46,814 nt of DNA from a virus. The DNA is taken from positions 1-46,814 of IMG/VR virus record IMGVR_UViG_3300022690_000487. The stretch is one strand, 5' to 3'. This document shows positions 1 through 6,223 of this stretch, piece by piece. Numbering within the stretch: position 1 is the first letter of the stretch; each line of letters starts with the position of its first letter. Made by a program: the position numbers and the translations under genes. The notes under the pieces are model-generated. The model was not told where the DNA came from. It searched no databases and saw only the letters and a program-made list of their open reading frames with translations.

Positions 1-144
1 AAAAAAAGGTATAATACAGCAGTAAACAATAATGGTTTTCTTGCAGGTAGATTTTCGTATTTAATTACTTTCATAGTTTTGTGCTTTGGTGTTATTTTTA
101 TCATAGTTCTTTTAGTTACTTGTTTAAACACTCTTAAAATTGTT
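1..144. repeat. Terminal direct repeat, left copy
   Basis: These 144 bases are identical to 46671-46814. The overlap means the contig closes on itself, either as a circularly permuted or circular genome or as a short direct terminal repeat. It carries the 5' part (minus strand) of the small membrane-protein gene that is intact at 46526-46744. After circularisation that gene follows the 145-456 gene in one operon. Seen directly; whether it is a physical end or an assembly overlap cannot be told. Confidence 0.95.
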
Positions 145-456
145 TCATTTCTTAGTCTTTTCAAATTGATGCAATAGCAAGCTGAATTTCTGTACAAATT
201 CTTCATTCTTACTTAGTTCAAATTCCCCCAACGTATCTAATATTGCATGAACGACCTCGTGATACAATGTAAGTTCCTTATTTTGAGGATTCATTTTTTC
301 ACCTTTATAATGTTTTGCTATTTTTATTTTGTTGGTAATCCCACAACTTTCACCTAAAACATCTTTGTTACTCAGATCAACATCCTCAATAGATATATTC
401 CATTCAATCGCGCCTAATGTGAATTTAGTTGGTAGTTGCTTTTCTTTTAGATTCAT
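145..456 (-). CDS. Small HExxH-motif putative metallopeptidase
   Basis: A 103-residue protein with HEVVH at residues 66-70 in a predicted helix and Glu residues at 85-86 in the next helix. This is the gluzincin-like HExxH...E zinc-binding layout seen in small phage proteins of the ImmA/IrrE and related groups. The N-terminal half is a beta-rich segment with no recognised motif. It sits between the membrane-protein gene at the circular junction and a frameshifted small gene, in the packaging operon. The motif is clear; peptidase activity and substrate are not established. Confidence 0.6.
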   Translation of the reverse strand: MNLKEKQLPTKFTLGAIEWNISIEDVDLSNKDVLGESCGITNKIKIAKHYKGEKMNPQNKELTLYHEVVHAILDTLGEFELSKNEEFVQKFSLLLHQFEKTKK

Positions 457-465
457 TGTTTTGTT

Positions 466-670
466 TTAGTTTGGATTTGTTTTATCAAGTTCATCAGCTA
501 GTATTTTTTTAAATTCATCGGGACAGTTATACCAATCCATCATAGTCATTAATACTTCTCTGCATGGTTTCGACATTTTGTAGAAGTCAATTTGTTTAAC
601 AATCTTTTCCTGCAATTCTTCTGCTACCTCATGTTGATTGGAATAAGGGCTTTATTGGATGCTTACTCAT
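466..670 (-). pseudogene. Small gene split by a +1 frame change (possible programmed frameshift)
   Basis: Translation from the ATG at 670 gives seven coherent codons (MSKHPIK), then runs into TGA. The +1 frame immediately continues as a well-formed protein (EELQEKIVKQIDFYKMSKPC, then MDWYNCPDEFKKIL) to a TAA at 466-468, with no ATG of its own near the 5' end. The change falls at AAG-CCC-TTA, where a P-site CCC slipping to CCU would restore a product of about 67 residues. One base less in the C run would do the same, so sequencing error or recent mutation is possible. Function unknown. Confidence 0.55.
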
Positions 671-677
671 TTCTTTT

Positions 678-920
678 TTAATTAGTGTGTTCTAACATGT
701 ACAATACATTGATTCTCTCATGTTTTCCTATATGATCTTTATTATCAATAATACATACGCATATGGCTCTTTCCCAATCATTTCTATCGCCATGCTTTAC
801 TAATAGCTCTCCATCACCTATTTGAAATAGCCCTAAAGTCACAGCACCAAGTAAATGAAAGGTTTGTCTTAATTCCTGCCACTCATCAGATTCATAATAC
901 TTATCAGATCCAAATTTCAT
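678..920 (-). CDS. Hypothetical protein, 80 aa
   Basis: The start codon overlaps the stop of the small terminase gene by four bases (ATGA), which suggests translational coupling with it. The sequence has an acidic N-terminus, a central hydrophobic LLGAVTLGLF stretch and a helical C-terminus. No family is recognised. It precedes the frameshifted gene at 466-670. Confidence 0.7.
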   Translation of the reverse strand: MKFGSDKYYESDEWQELRQTFHLLGAVTLGLFQIGDGELLVKHGDRNDWERAICVCIIDNKDHIGKHERINVLYMLEHTN

Positions 921-1453
921 TTCTTACTCTTTTTATACCTCTCTACAAGTTCATCCAAATCCTTCTTTTTCTCAGGAGTAAAAGATTCGTCTTTGATGGT
1001 TTGCTCACTCTTTACAGGAGCATCATAGCCCAGCATTTTATTAATCGCTTCAATTGCACGCTGTTTATCATGTAACTTGAATTTAACAATGTTCTCAACC
1101 GTTTGCCCTATTGTCTTGGTGGTATATTGTATTTCAGATAATGCCGCTAATGTGTCTTGGTCTAATTCTTCAAAATCCTTCTGTGTAAGCCATCCATCCT
1201 TAAAATCTGATAGATTGGTATAGGCAAGTTTTTTAAGCTCTATAAGGTTACGCAATGCGCTTACTCCGGCTAATTTTGCTAAATCCTTTTGTATTTCTTC
1301 GATATATTCAGCTATGCAAGGTTTTGCAAGGAGGTTTGATTGTTCTGATCTAGCATTATCATAGGATGATTTAGGATATGCAACCATGTAAGATCGTGTA
1401 CCATTCCAATCAATTACATACTGTTCTGAGAATATTTTCCATTCGGGTTTCAT
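917..1453 (-). CDS. Terminase small subunit
   Basis: A 178-residue protein with the Terminase_2-type plan: an N-terminal HTH region (residues about 5-55) of the form 'F...Y..D.N.T.SY..AYP.SS...A' followed by LLAKPCIAEYI, then a long helical oligomerisation region and a charged C-terminus (KKKDLDELVERYKKSKK). Its role in this family is to recognise viral DNA and load the large subunit for packaging. The large subunit lies across the circular junction at 44460-45929 in the same direction. The start overlaps the preceding gene's stop (ATGA-type). Confidence 0.85.
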   Translation of the reverse strand: MKPEWKIFSEQYVIDWNGTRSYMVAYPKSSYDNARSEQSNLLAKPCIAEYIEEIQKDLAKLAGVSALRNLIELKKLAYTNLSDFKDGWLTQKDFEELDQDTLAALSEIQYTTKTIGQTVENIVKFKLHDKQRAIEAINKMLGYDAPVKSEQTIKDESFTPEKKKDLDELVERYKKSKK

Positions 1454-1833
1454 CTTTTATGATTCTTAATATAAAACTCTACTAATTGCACTACAACCTT
1501 CCCGAATAAATACTTATCAGAAAAGCCCCACTTCCTCCATTCATGCTCTACAAAATCAAAATCTATGTTATCACTGCTCATGTGGAACACGCCTATCTGG
1601 TGTTTATTTTCTTGCTCTTTAATATATCTATAAAACGCCTCATGATTCTGTTTAAGATCAAAATACTCATTTGTAGCATTAAGCGAATCTAAGGTTTTAC
1701 GGGTTTCCTCAATCTTGTGTTTTAACTCCCTGCCTTTTCGGTTGTTTGTTGATTCCATTTCAAGATACTTTCGGGAATCTTTGGCTAGTACGGACCTAAG
1801 TTGCTTTATATCTTCTTGTAATTCTTTCATCAT
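1450..1833 (-). CDS. Coiled-coil hypothetical protein, 127 aa
   Basis: The first 60 residues are a heptad-rich, highly charged helix (LQEDIKQLRSVLAKDSRKYL, then KHKIEETRKTLDSL), followed by a compact region rich in aromatics (HEWRKWGFSDKYLFGKVVVQ). Two ATGs in tandem are possible starts, and both overlap the stop of the upstream zinc-ribbon gene. Its position directly upstream of the small terminase suggests a packaging accessory role, but no family is recognised. Confidence 0.7.
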   Translation of the reverse strand: MMKELQEDIKQLRSVLAKDSRKYLEMESTNNRKGRELKHKIEETRKTLDSLNATNEYFDLKQNHEAFYRYIKEQENKHQIGVFHMSSDNIDFDFVEHEWRKWGFSDKYLFGKVVVQLVEFYIKNHKR

Positions 1834-2069
1834 ATAAATTTAAACTCAACACTACCACATGAGTAACAGCTCTTATTGTCTTCTTCCCGTTCGTTTCCTC
1901 CACAATAAGTACAATCTCCACTTGCAAATGTCTCATATACATTGCCTCTTTTTATTTCAGCTTCTTTCATGTGTAGAAATGTAGTCATATTGATTGCTTC
2001 TTCGCAACCTAATGCGGTTAACCCTTTTAATTTCTCAATAGAATTACTTATGTCATTAAAATCTACCAT
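1830..2069 (-). CDS. Small zinc-ribbon protein, 79 aa
   Basis: Helical N-terminal half, then a C-terminal zinc ribbon with CTYC at residues 53-56 and CYSC at 68-71, spaced as a four-Cys metal site. It overlaps the next gene by four bases. Structural zinc binding is a fair inference; the partner (nucleic acid or protein) is unknown. Confidence 0.7.
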   Translation of the reverse strand: MVDFNDISNSIEKLKGLTALGCEEAINMTTFLHMKEAEIKRGNVYETFASGDCTYCGGNEREEDNKSCYSCGSVEFKFI

Positions 2070-2074
2070 TATTC

Positions 2075-2404
2075 CTATACCTCTTTAGCCGCCTTTTGAA
2101 AACTTGATTTAATAACATCAATATGAGCGCTGAACAACTCCATAGGAATTTGAGTTACTCCCATTTCTTCCGCATCCTTCTTACACTGATCAATTAGTGA
2201 TTTCAGTAGTTTATTAAACTCAATGTAGAAAGCTTTGAAATAATCATCCGCCTTATCCAAATCAATCATTCCTGCCTTTACCGTTTTCTCAATCAGATTT
2301 GTAGGAACTAATTTTGTATTCCATAACTTAATGGACTTCTTTACTGATTCCTCAATCATGTCCAGTTGCTTAAATACTATGTCTATTGTTGTTTGGTTAT
2401 CCAT
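2075..2404 (-). CDS. Helical hypothetical protein, 109 aa
   Basis: Predicted all-helical protein with amphipathic segments (IVFKQLDMIEESVKKSIKLW; KADDYFKAFYIEFNKLLKSL) and no Cys-rich or membrane motif. It starts one base into the stop of the 2404-2838 gene, so the two are probably translated together. No family recognised. Confidence 0.7.
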   Translation of the reverse strand: MDNQTTIDIVFKQLDMIEESVKKSIKLWNTKLVPTNLIEKTVKAGMIDLDKADDYFKAFYIEFNKLLKSLIDQCKKDAEEMGVTQIPMELFSAHIDVIKSSFQKAAKEV

Positions 2405-2838
2405 TACTTACCTATTAATACTTTCCATGCCTGTTTTGCTCTCTGCCAGAATGTAGGGCGTAAAGCCTTATTTAATTCACTGATTATTTTATTCGTTATT
2501 TCAGCTAACTTATTATTTTGATTCCATCCTAAAATCATGTGTGAAAATGATTTGTTTAGTTCTTCTATTGGATATTGAATCGGTGATTTGCGTAACATTT
2601 CAGGATTAATTACCTTTTCTGTATTGTCAAGCATTGCAGGATTGTTAAAATCTATCATTGGAAATCCCTCAGGAATTGGTTTCCATAATTTTAAATTAAG
2701 ATTATCAAGTATCTCTTTAGCTATCTCCATCTCGCTTTTGGAGAAATCATTATCTATTACCTCTAATCTGAAATAATTCAGTTCTTCCAAGTTCTTCGCA
2801 TTGTGCGCATCCTTTAGTATTTCCGTGAGTGTTCTCAT
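2404..2838 (-). CDS. Hypothetical protein, 144 aa
   Basis: Helical N-terminus, a Pro-rich middle (EGFPMIDFNNPAMLDN), and a basic/aromatic C-terminus ending WQRAKQAWKVLIGK. No recognised family. Co-directional with, and 19 bases from, the upstream 225-residue gene, in the operon led by the structured leader at 3536-4013. Confidence 0.65.
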   Translation of the reverse strand: MRTLTEILKDAHNAKNLEELNYFRLEVIDNDFSKSEMEIAKEILDNLNLKLWKPIPEGFPMIDFNNPAMLDNTEKVINPEMLRKSPIQYPIEELNKSFSHMILGWNQNNKLAEITNKIISELNKALRPTFWQRAKQAWKVLIGK

Positions 2839-2857
2839 TATTCAAATATACGTAAAA

Positions 2858-3535
2858 TTAATTAAATGGTTTTTTCTTAAGCCACCAATCAAAAGTATCT
2901 CCTACATCCATCATTTTTGTACTCTTATTTTTAATATGTTGTCCATATTCCCACACTAAACCTAATAATCCTTTAATTTCTCCATACTCTTCATTGATTA
3001 AATGCTCTATGTCCTTGCGTTCCTGTTCTGTGAAATCAATAGGTTCTCCATCATGCCTTATTTTAAGTAACGCACCACCATTTTGACGCACTATTGTTAC
3101 CCTGCTTTCTACGGGTTCCAGGGCTTCGGGTAATAAATGTTGTTCTTTCCAATAGTCCATTGTATTAATAGCATCAGGATTGGGAGCAACATAATATTTC
3201 TTAATCTCCTCTTTCAACTTATAAAGTTGCTCGGGTTTAGGCGGATAATTCATAGGTCTTTCGGGCTTTTTATTCATAAGCGTTGAAAGTGGTTCACGCT
3301 TCATTGCCTCCACTGTTTCCTCTGAAATCGTTATTGGCTTAACAGTACACGTTGTTAATTCCCCGTTAGACTTACTAAAATAATCAATAATTTCTTCTTG
3401 GGTGGGTTTTCTGAATGATAATTGGTAGCTTTCTTCTATTAAATCATGTTTATTTATAAATAGATATCCTTCACCTTCTTTATAAGAATCAAATGATTCA
3501 ACACACATCCACAATTCTCCTTTTTGTTTTTTCAT
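2858..3535 (-). CDS. Hypothetical protein, 225 aa; first gene after the tRNA-like leader
   Basis: Soluble protein with an alternating beta/alpha N-terminal part, a Pro-rich linker (RPMNYPPKPEQLYKL) around residues 95-110, and an acidic helical C-terminal half ending DWWLKKKPFN. No family recognised. The start (AAAACTATG context) lies 15 bases after a GC-rich hairpin (3551-3572) and is the first open frame after the promoter and structured leader at 4013-3536. Confidence 0.7.
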   Translation of the reverse strand: MKKQKGELWMCVESFDSYKEGEGYLFINKHDLIEESYQLSFRKPTQEEIIDYFSKSNGELTTCTVKPITISEETVEAMKREPLSTLMNKKPERPMNYPPKPEQLYKLKEEIKKYYVAPNPDAINTMDYWKEQHLLPEALEPVESRVTIVRQNGGALLKIRHDGEPIDFTEQERKDIEHLINEEYGEIKGLLGLVWEYGQHIKNKSTKMMDVGDTFDWWLKKKPFN

Positions 3536-3550
3536 AGTTTTTTTAAATAA

Positions 3551-3572
3551 CCCCCGACCCTATTGCCGGGGG
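3551..3572 (-). other. GC-rich hairpin just upstream of a start codon
   Basis: Perfect 6-bp stem (CCCCCG/CGGGGG, at 3551-3556 and 3567-3572) with a 10-nt loop, 15-36 bases before the ATG at 3535. It is not followed by a U-run on either strand, so it is more likely a leader or translation-control hairpin than an intrinsic terminator. Confidence 0.5.
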
Positions 3573-3631
3573 AAATAATGAATCAAGCCAACCCCTCAAA
3601 CGAGTGCAGTTACGACCATCATCAATAGTAT

Positions 3632-3705
3632 AACACGGTCAACGGGTGAGATTCGAACTCACGACTCTAGTTGCATTAAACCACTCTGCCACCGAGAACC
3701 ATGTT
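3632..3705 (-). ncRNA. tRNA-like cloverleaf lacking an anticodon arm
   Basis: Has a perfect T-arm (5-bp GTGAG/CTCAC stem with a TTCGAAT loop at 3646-3662) and a class II-like D-arm (GGCAGAGTGGTTTAATGC, 3673-3690). Between D- and T-arm there are only about ten bases, so no anticodon stem fits. The ends form an extended helix: AACATGG/CCGTGTT (3699-3705 with 3632-3638), a 4x4 internal loop, then CGG/CCG. It cannot decode as drawn. It may be a degenerate tRNA or a tRNA mimic within the leader RNA. No CCA is encoded. Confidence 0.45.
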
Positions 3706-3740
3706 ATTTCTTTTCCAAAGTACATCTTACTTTGAATTAG

Positions 3741-3871
3741 TGTAGAAGGCAAGATTCGAACTTGCATTGTAGGGGTTTCTATATTATAGCTGTCGCGAAT
3801 AATGTATAAAATAGTTATCCCAGTACTAACGCCTCTTTTGAGAGACCGCCTTGCCGTTAGGCTACTTCCAC
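3741..3871 (-). tRNA. Unusual tRNA-like gene with a 65-nt variable region (possible Leu-CAA-like)
   Basis: The acceptor stem GTGGAAG/CTTCTAC pairs fully with one G-U (3865-3871 with 3742-3748). T8-A9 are followed by a 4-bp D-stem GCCT/AGGC, an anticodon-like stem GTCTC/GAGGC with only a 6-nt loop (TCAAAA), and a perfect T-arm GCAAG-TTCGAAT-CTTGC (3749-3765). The region between anticodon arm and T-arm (3766-3830) is 65 nt and itself folds (CTATTTTATA with TATAATATAG, one mismatch). The anticodon would be CAA if position 32 is missing. Canonical arms argue for a real tRNA fold; the short loop and giant variable arm argue against normal decoding. Confidence 0.5.
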
Positions 3872-3885
3872 ATATTAAGACAAAG

Positions 3886-3970
3886 ATAGAAGGCGGTACG
3901 GCTGCAACACAGATTCCACCTTCTATAGTGTCCAATTTTTGTTAAATAAGTTAAGGATTATGTTGCAGCC
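3886..3970 (-). ncRNA. H-type pseudoknot in leader L1
   Basis: Two interleaved inverted repeats. P1 is GGCTGCAACA (3970-3961) pairing with TGTTGCAGCC (3909-3900), 10 bp perfect. P2 is ATAGAAGG (3926-3919) pairing with CCTTCTAT (3893-3886), 8 bp perfect. The order P1-P2-P1'-P2' is an H-type pseudoknot. It begins about 13 nt after the -7 box of a consensus promoter and is followed within 15 nt by the tRNA-like gene. Confidence 0.65.
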
Positions 3971-3982
3971 TTAATTGATATT

Positions 3983-4013
3983 CAAAGGTAAGCATTATTT
4001 TAATAACATCAAA
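3983..4013 (-). promoter_or_regulatory. Bacteroidota-type promoter of leader L1 / packaging operon
   Basis: -33 box TTTG (4013-4010), 19-bp spacer, -7 box TACCTTTG (3990-3983): a full match to TTTG-N19..21-TAnnTTTG. Transcription would start near 3978, a few bases before the pseudoknot. Confidence 0.65.
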
Positions 4014-4096
4014 ATCCATCATTCCGTAGCCTTTGGTAAGTGTATAGTTTATTACACCACCGTAGGATAAAAAGTGAGGAAAAGGAATATTATTAA

Positions 4097-4137
4097 TTAT
4101 GCAGATGCCCAGAACAGCATAACACCGCCCCGGGCAT
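4097..4137 (-). other. Compact pseudoknot-forming 3' element after the TM2 gene
   Basis: Interleaved 6-bp perfect repeats: ATGCCC (4137-4132) with GGGCAT (4110-4105), and TTATGC (4122-4117) with GCATAA (4102-4097), followed by an A/U-rich tail. It starts five bases after the TM2 gene's stop, so it probably marks the 3' end of that transcript. Stems are short; chance is not excluded. Confidence 0.4.
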
Positions 4138-4142
4138 ACACA

Positions 4143-4451
4143 CTATTTGTCCATTAACTTAACTCGTTGGAATGTATCCATGGCAATATCTTCATTCATT
4201 GAATCAATCAATCCGCTGATTCTAAATGCATCAATAACCCACCAAAGAAAGAATCCTCCTCCGGTAAGCCAAAACAGGAAGAATAAACCCCATTTACCCA
4301 TATAGGCATAATGAGCTCCTAGAAAAAACCATAGTGCAAATGCAGCGCCTTTTGATTTTTCATTTCTCTTAAATTGTTTTTCCAATGTGATTTTACCGTC
4401 ATCTGACAGCTTGCCTACATAGGGCAGTAATACTTCTGGGATGTTTTTCAT
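4143..4451 (-). CDS. TM2-domain membrane protein
   Basis: A 102-residue protein with a soluble N-terminus (about 30 residues) and a TM2 domain. A first membrane helix (KGAAFALWFFLGAHYAYMGK) is followed by a tight turn and a second helix (GLFFLFWLTGGGFFLWWVID) ending in the typical D-x-FRI. TM2 proteins are common in bacteria and phages; their role here is unknown (possible superinfection or membrane modification). It is transcribed divergently from the XRE/BRO pair at 4573-5530, sharing a control region with direct repeats. Confidence 0.8.
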   Translation of the reverse strand: MKNIPEVLLPYVGKLSDDGKITLEKQFKRNEKSKGAAFALWFFLGAHYAYMGKWGLFFLFWLTGGGFFLWWVIDAFRISGLIDSMNEDIAMDTFQRVKLMDK

Positions 4452-4479
4452 AGTCTCATTTCATAGTTCTGCAATAAAG

Positions 4480-4534
4480 TTACGTAAAAAAGGACATTTA
4501 CGTACTAAAATACTGAGAAAAAGGACATCTACGT
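4480..4534. promoter_or_regulatory. Direct-repeat operator between divergent genes
   Basis: Two near-identical 17-base repeats (AAAAAGGACATYTACGT, 4487-4503 and 4518-4534, one mismatch) spaced 31 bp, about three helical turns. A third partial TTACGTAAA lies at 4480-4488. They lie between the divergent TM2 and XRE genes, next to the predicted XRE promoter, so they are good candidates for binding sites of the XRE protein encoded at 4573. Confidence 0.5.
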
Positions 4535-4535
4535 C

Positions 4536-4567
4536 ATTGTTTTATAAAATACAAAGTATTTCTTTTG
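4536..4567 (+). promoter_or_regulatory. Probable promoter of the XRE/antirepressor operon
   Basis: ATTG (4536-4539), 20-bp spacer, TTCTTTTG (4560-4567), one mismatch in each box from the TTTG/TAnnTTTG consensus. The start site would be at or next to the ATG at 4573, implying a leaderless or near-leaderless mRNA. Confidence 0.35.
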
Positions 4568-4572
4568 TGTTT

Positions 4573-4782
4573 ATGATCTTGAGTGATGAAGAATTATTGA
4601 TTCGTGTTAGGGATAATATCAAGGCCATAATGAAGTCTAAAGGGATTAAGCAAATAAATTTATCTAATAAGACCGGTATACACGCTGGCCGTTTATTAAC
4701 CGGAGACTGTAATATGACCTTAACTACAATCAATAAGATTGCAAGGTTTTTAGAGATTGAACCAAATGAATTATTAAAATAA
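4573..4782 (+). CDS. XRE-family HTH regulator
   Basis: About 69 residues from the ATG at 4573. A Cro/C1-type HTH spans almost the whole protein (VRDNIKAIMKSKGIKQINLS...TLTTINKIARFLEIEPNELL). An upstream in-frame extension is rejected because it reads through the promoter and operator repeats. It is followed after four bases by a BRO-N antirepressor, a typical regulator/antirepressor pair. Likely binds the repeats at 4480-4534 and controls this operon and the divergent TM2 gene. Confidence 0.75.
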   Translation: MILSDEELLIRVRDNIKAIMKSKGIKQINLSNKTGIHAGRLLTGDCNMTLTTINKIARFLEIEPNELLK

Positions 4783-4786
4783 CGAT

Positions 4787-5530
4787 ATGCATTTACAAAC
4801 ATTCAAATATGAGAATATGGAGGATTTAACCACATTGGAAATTGATGGGGAAATATGGTTTGTTGCCAATGAGGTTTGCAAAGTATTGGGATTAGGCAAT
4901 TCCAGACAAGCAACAAGTAGGCTTGATGAGGATGAGAAGGGGGTGTCATTATTACAGACACCCTCCGGAGACCAAAATAAGACTATAGTATCCGAATCAG
5001 GATTATACGCCTTAATCTTTAGTAGCACCAAACCAGAAGCAAAGAAGTTCCGAAAATGGGTAACCAAAGAGGTTATTCCAAAGATTCGTAAGACAGGTAC
5101 GTATACGGTGGAACGCCGAATGCCCGTTTTCGTAGTTAGGTTCAATGATAATTGGGATCGTACTGATAAAGGCTATTTCTCAGTCATTAGCGAGCTTTAT
5201 ATAAGGCTCTACGGTAGGTTTTGGGGCATAGGTTACGAAATCCCAGACAAAGCCTTTGATGGTAAGGAAATGAGACCTGACAATAGTGTTGGCAGGCTGT
5301 TCGCTAAATACCTAAGAGATCATCACCCTGAAATCTCAGAAGACTACAAAAAGTATCTACACATATTCCCAAATGGATTTGAAGTTGATGTAAGGCAATA
5401 TAGAAACAATTTGTTACCACTATTTATTGAATATGTTGATGATCATTGGATGCCAAATAGAGCGCATGGCTATTTTAAGACCCGCGACCCACTGGCACTT
5501 GATTACTTACCTAAACTACTAAAAGCATGA
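4787..5530 (+). CDS. BRO-N domain antirepressor-like protein
   Basis: A 247-residue protein. The N-terminal BRO-N/Bro-like domain (about 1-105) shows the hallmark IDGEIWFVANEVCKVLGLGN, then SESGLYALIFSSTKPEAKKF and RKWVTKEVIPKIRKTGTY. The C-terminal 140 residues form a second domain rich in aromatics (GYFSVISELYIRLYGRFWGI; KRAHGYFKT-like motif) typical of BRO-associated C-terminal regions. BRO-N proteins bind DNA and often counteract repressors. In an operon with the XRE gene; its stop overlaps the next ATG. Confidence 0.8.
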   Translation: MHLQTFKYENMEDLTTLEIDGEIWFVANEVCKVLGLGNSRQATSRLDEDEKGVSLLQTPSGDQNKTIVSESGLYALIFSSTKPEAKKFRKWVTKEVIPKIRKTGTYTVERRMPVFVVRFNDNWDRTDKGYFSVISELYIRLYGRFWGIGYEIPDKAFDGKEMRPDNSVGRLFAKYLRDHHPEISEDYKKYLHIFPNGFEVDVRQYRNNLLPLFIEYVDDHWMPNRAHGYFKTRDPLALDYLPKLLKA

Positions 5531-5640
5531 GAACACACTATACTGTAGAGGAGATCAAGTTTATAATAAGAATGATCAAAGCAGGAGACAAAGAAATGAA
5601 GCGTACTGTGGAGAAGAAGAAAGAACCTTATTTGGTGTAA
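5527..5640 (+). CDS. Mini-protein, 37 aa, coupled to the antirepressor
   Basis: Starts in an ATGA overlap with the antirepressor stop and encodes a basic, mostly helical peptide (MRTHYTVEEIKFIIRMIKAG...VEKKKEPYLV). The overlap, codon pattern and plus-strand direction support it as a real gene. No family recognised. Confidence 0.5.
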   Translation: MRTHYTVEEIKFIIRMIKAGDKEMKRTVEKKKEPYLV

Positions 5641-5692
5641 AGAACTATACAGTTACCAAGTATTTACGGAACAAATAGAAAAATTTTGACAT

Positions 5693-5723
5693 AAAAAAAG
5701 CCCTGCTATTTTGGTAGCAAGGC
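5693..5723 (-). terminator. Intrinsic terminator of the transposase operon
   Basis: Minus-strand hairpin GCCTTGCTA/TAGCAGGGC (9 bp, one G-U; 5723-5715 with 5708-5700), loop CCAAAA, followed by seven U (5699-5693). It lies 26 bases after the stop of the 5749-6219 gene, at the convergent junction with the plus-strand XRE/BRO operon. Confidence 0.85.
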
Positions 5724-5748
5724 GATGTATCAGCTTATTAAGTATTAT

Positions 5749-6219
5749 TTACTTAGGAGGTGGTTTTAATGATTTGAGTAGGTTTTGATCGAATTGGGAT
5801 AGTATTTCGAGTTCTTCACCTGCCAATGCAAAGCATAGATTTTGGAGTTGGTGGACGTATTTTTTCGTCCATAAGCTAACTGATGAACGATCATCTATTA
5901 AATCGTCTTCATCTAATGCCATTCCAAAACCCCTGTCATCCAAAATGCCCCTAATTGATATATGTGATTTTAGGAAATGAAGTACCATTGCTCCTTTAAT
6001 TTTTACAAACCCAAATTTCAATAACCATTCTTCTGTTAATAGAATAGGTTTGAATTCATAATATTCTTCATTTGCTTCGCTATCCACCCATATTGAATAC
6101 TCGCACATGTCAACTGAGTCTACTCCTAAAACCTCACATAAGGTTTCCTGCTCGACAACTTCTGAATCATAATATATGCCTGTAATATAATTCCCTATTC
6201 TTAATTCTGTATTTTTCAT
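5749..6219 (-). CDS. Conserved Bacteroidota mobile-element protein, 156 aa
   Basis: Begins KNTELRIGNYI and contains ILLTEEWLLKFGF in the middle and KYVHQLQNLCFALAGEEL near the end. I recall this pattern from uncharacterised proteins found in Bacteroidota prophages and integrative elements. Function unknown. It lies five bases downstream of the transposase gene and is the last gene before the terminator at 5693-5723. Confidence 0.7.
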   Translation of the reverse strand: MKNTELRIGNYITGIYYDSEVVEQETLCEVLGVDSVDMCEYSIWVDSEANEEYYEFKPILLTEEWLLKFGFVKIKGAMVLHFLKSHISIRGILDDRGFGMALDEDDLIDDRSSVSLWTKKYVHQLQNLCFALAGEELEILSQFDQNLLKSLKPPPK

Positions 6220-6223
6220 AATC

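Noticed and set aside
3632-3705. A tmRNA
   Set aside because: A full D-arm is present and there is no tag frame or typical tmRNA ends, so a tRNA-like element is the better description.
3639-3935. A 98-codon minus-strand frame over the tRNA-like region
   Set aside because: It crosses both tRNA-like elements and the pseudoknot; the predicted residues (for example VVSSNLTR) are what tRNA T-arms give when translated.
4441-4572. N-terminal extension of the 4573 XRE gene to 4441
   Set aside because: It would read through the operator repeats and predicted promoter, and the residues are not conserved-looking; the HTH begins just after the ATG at 4573.
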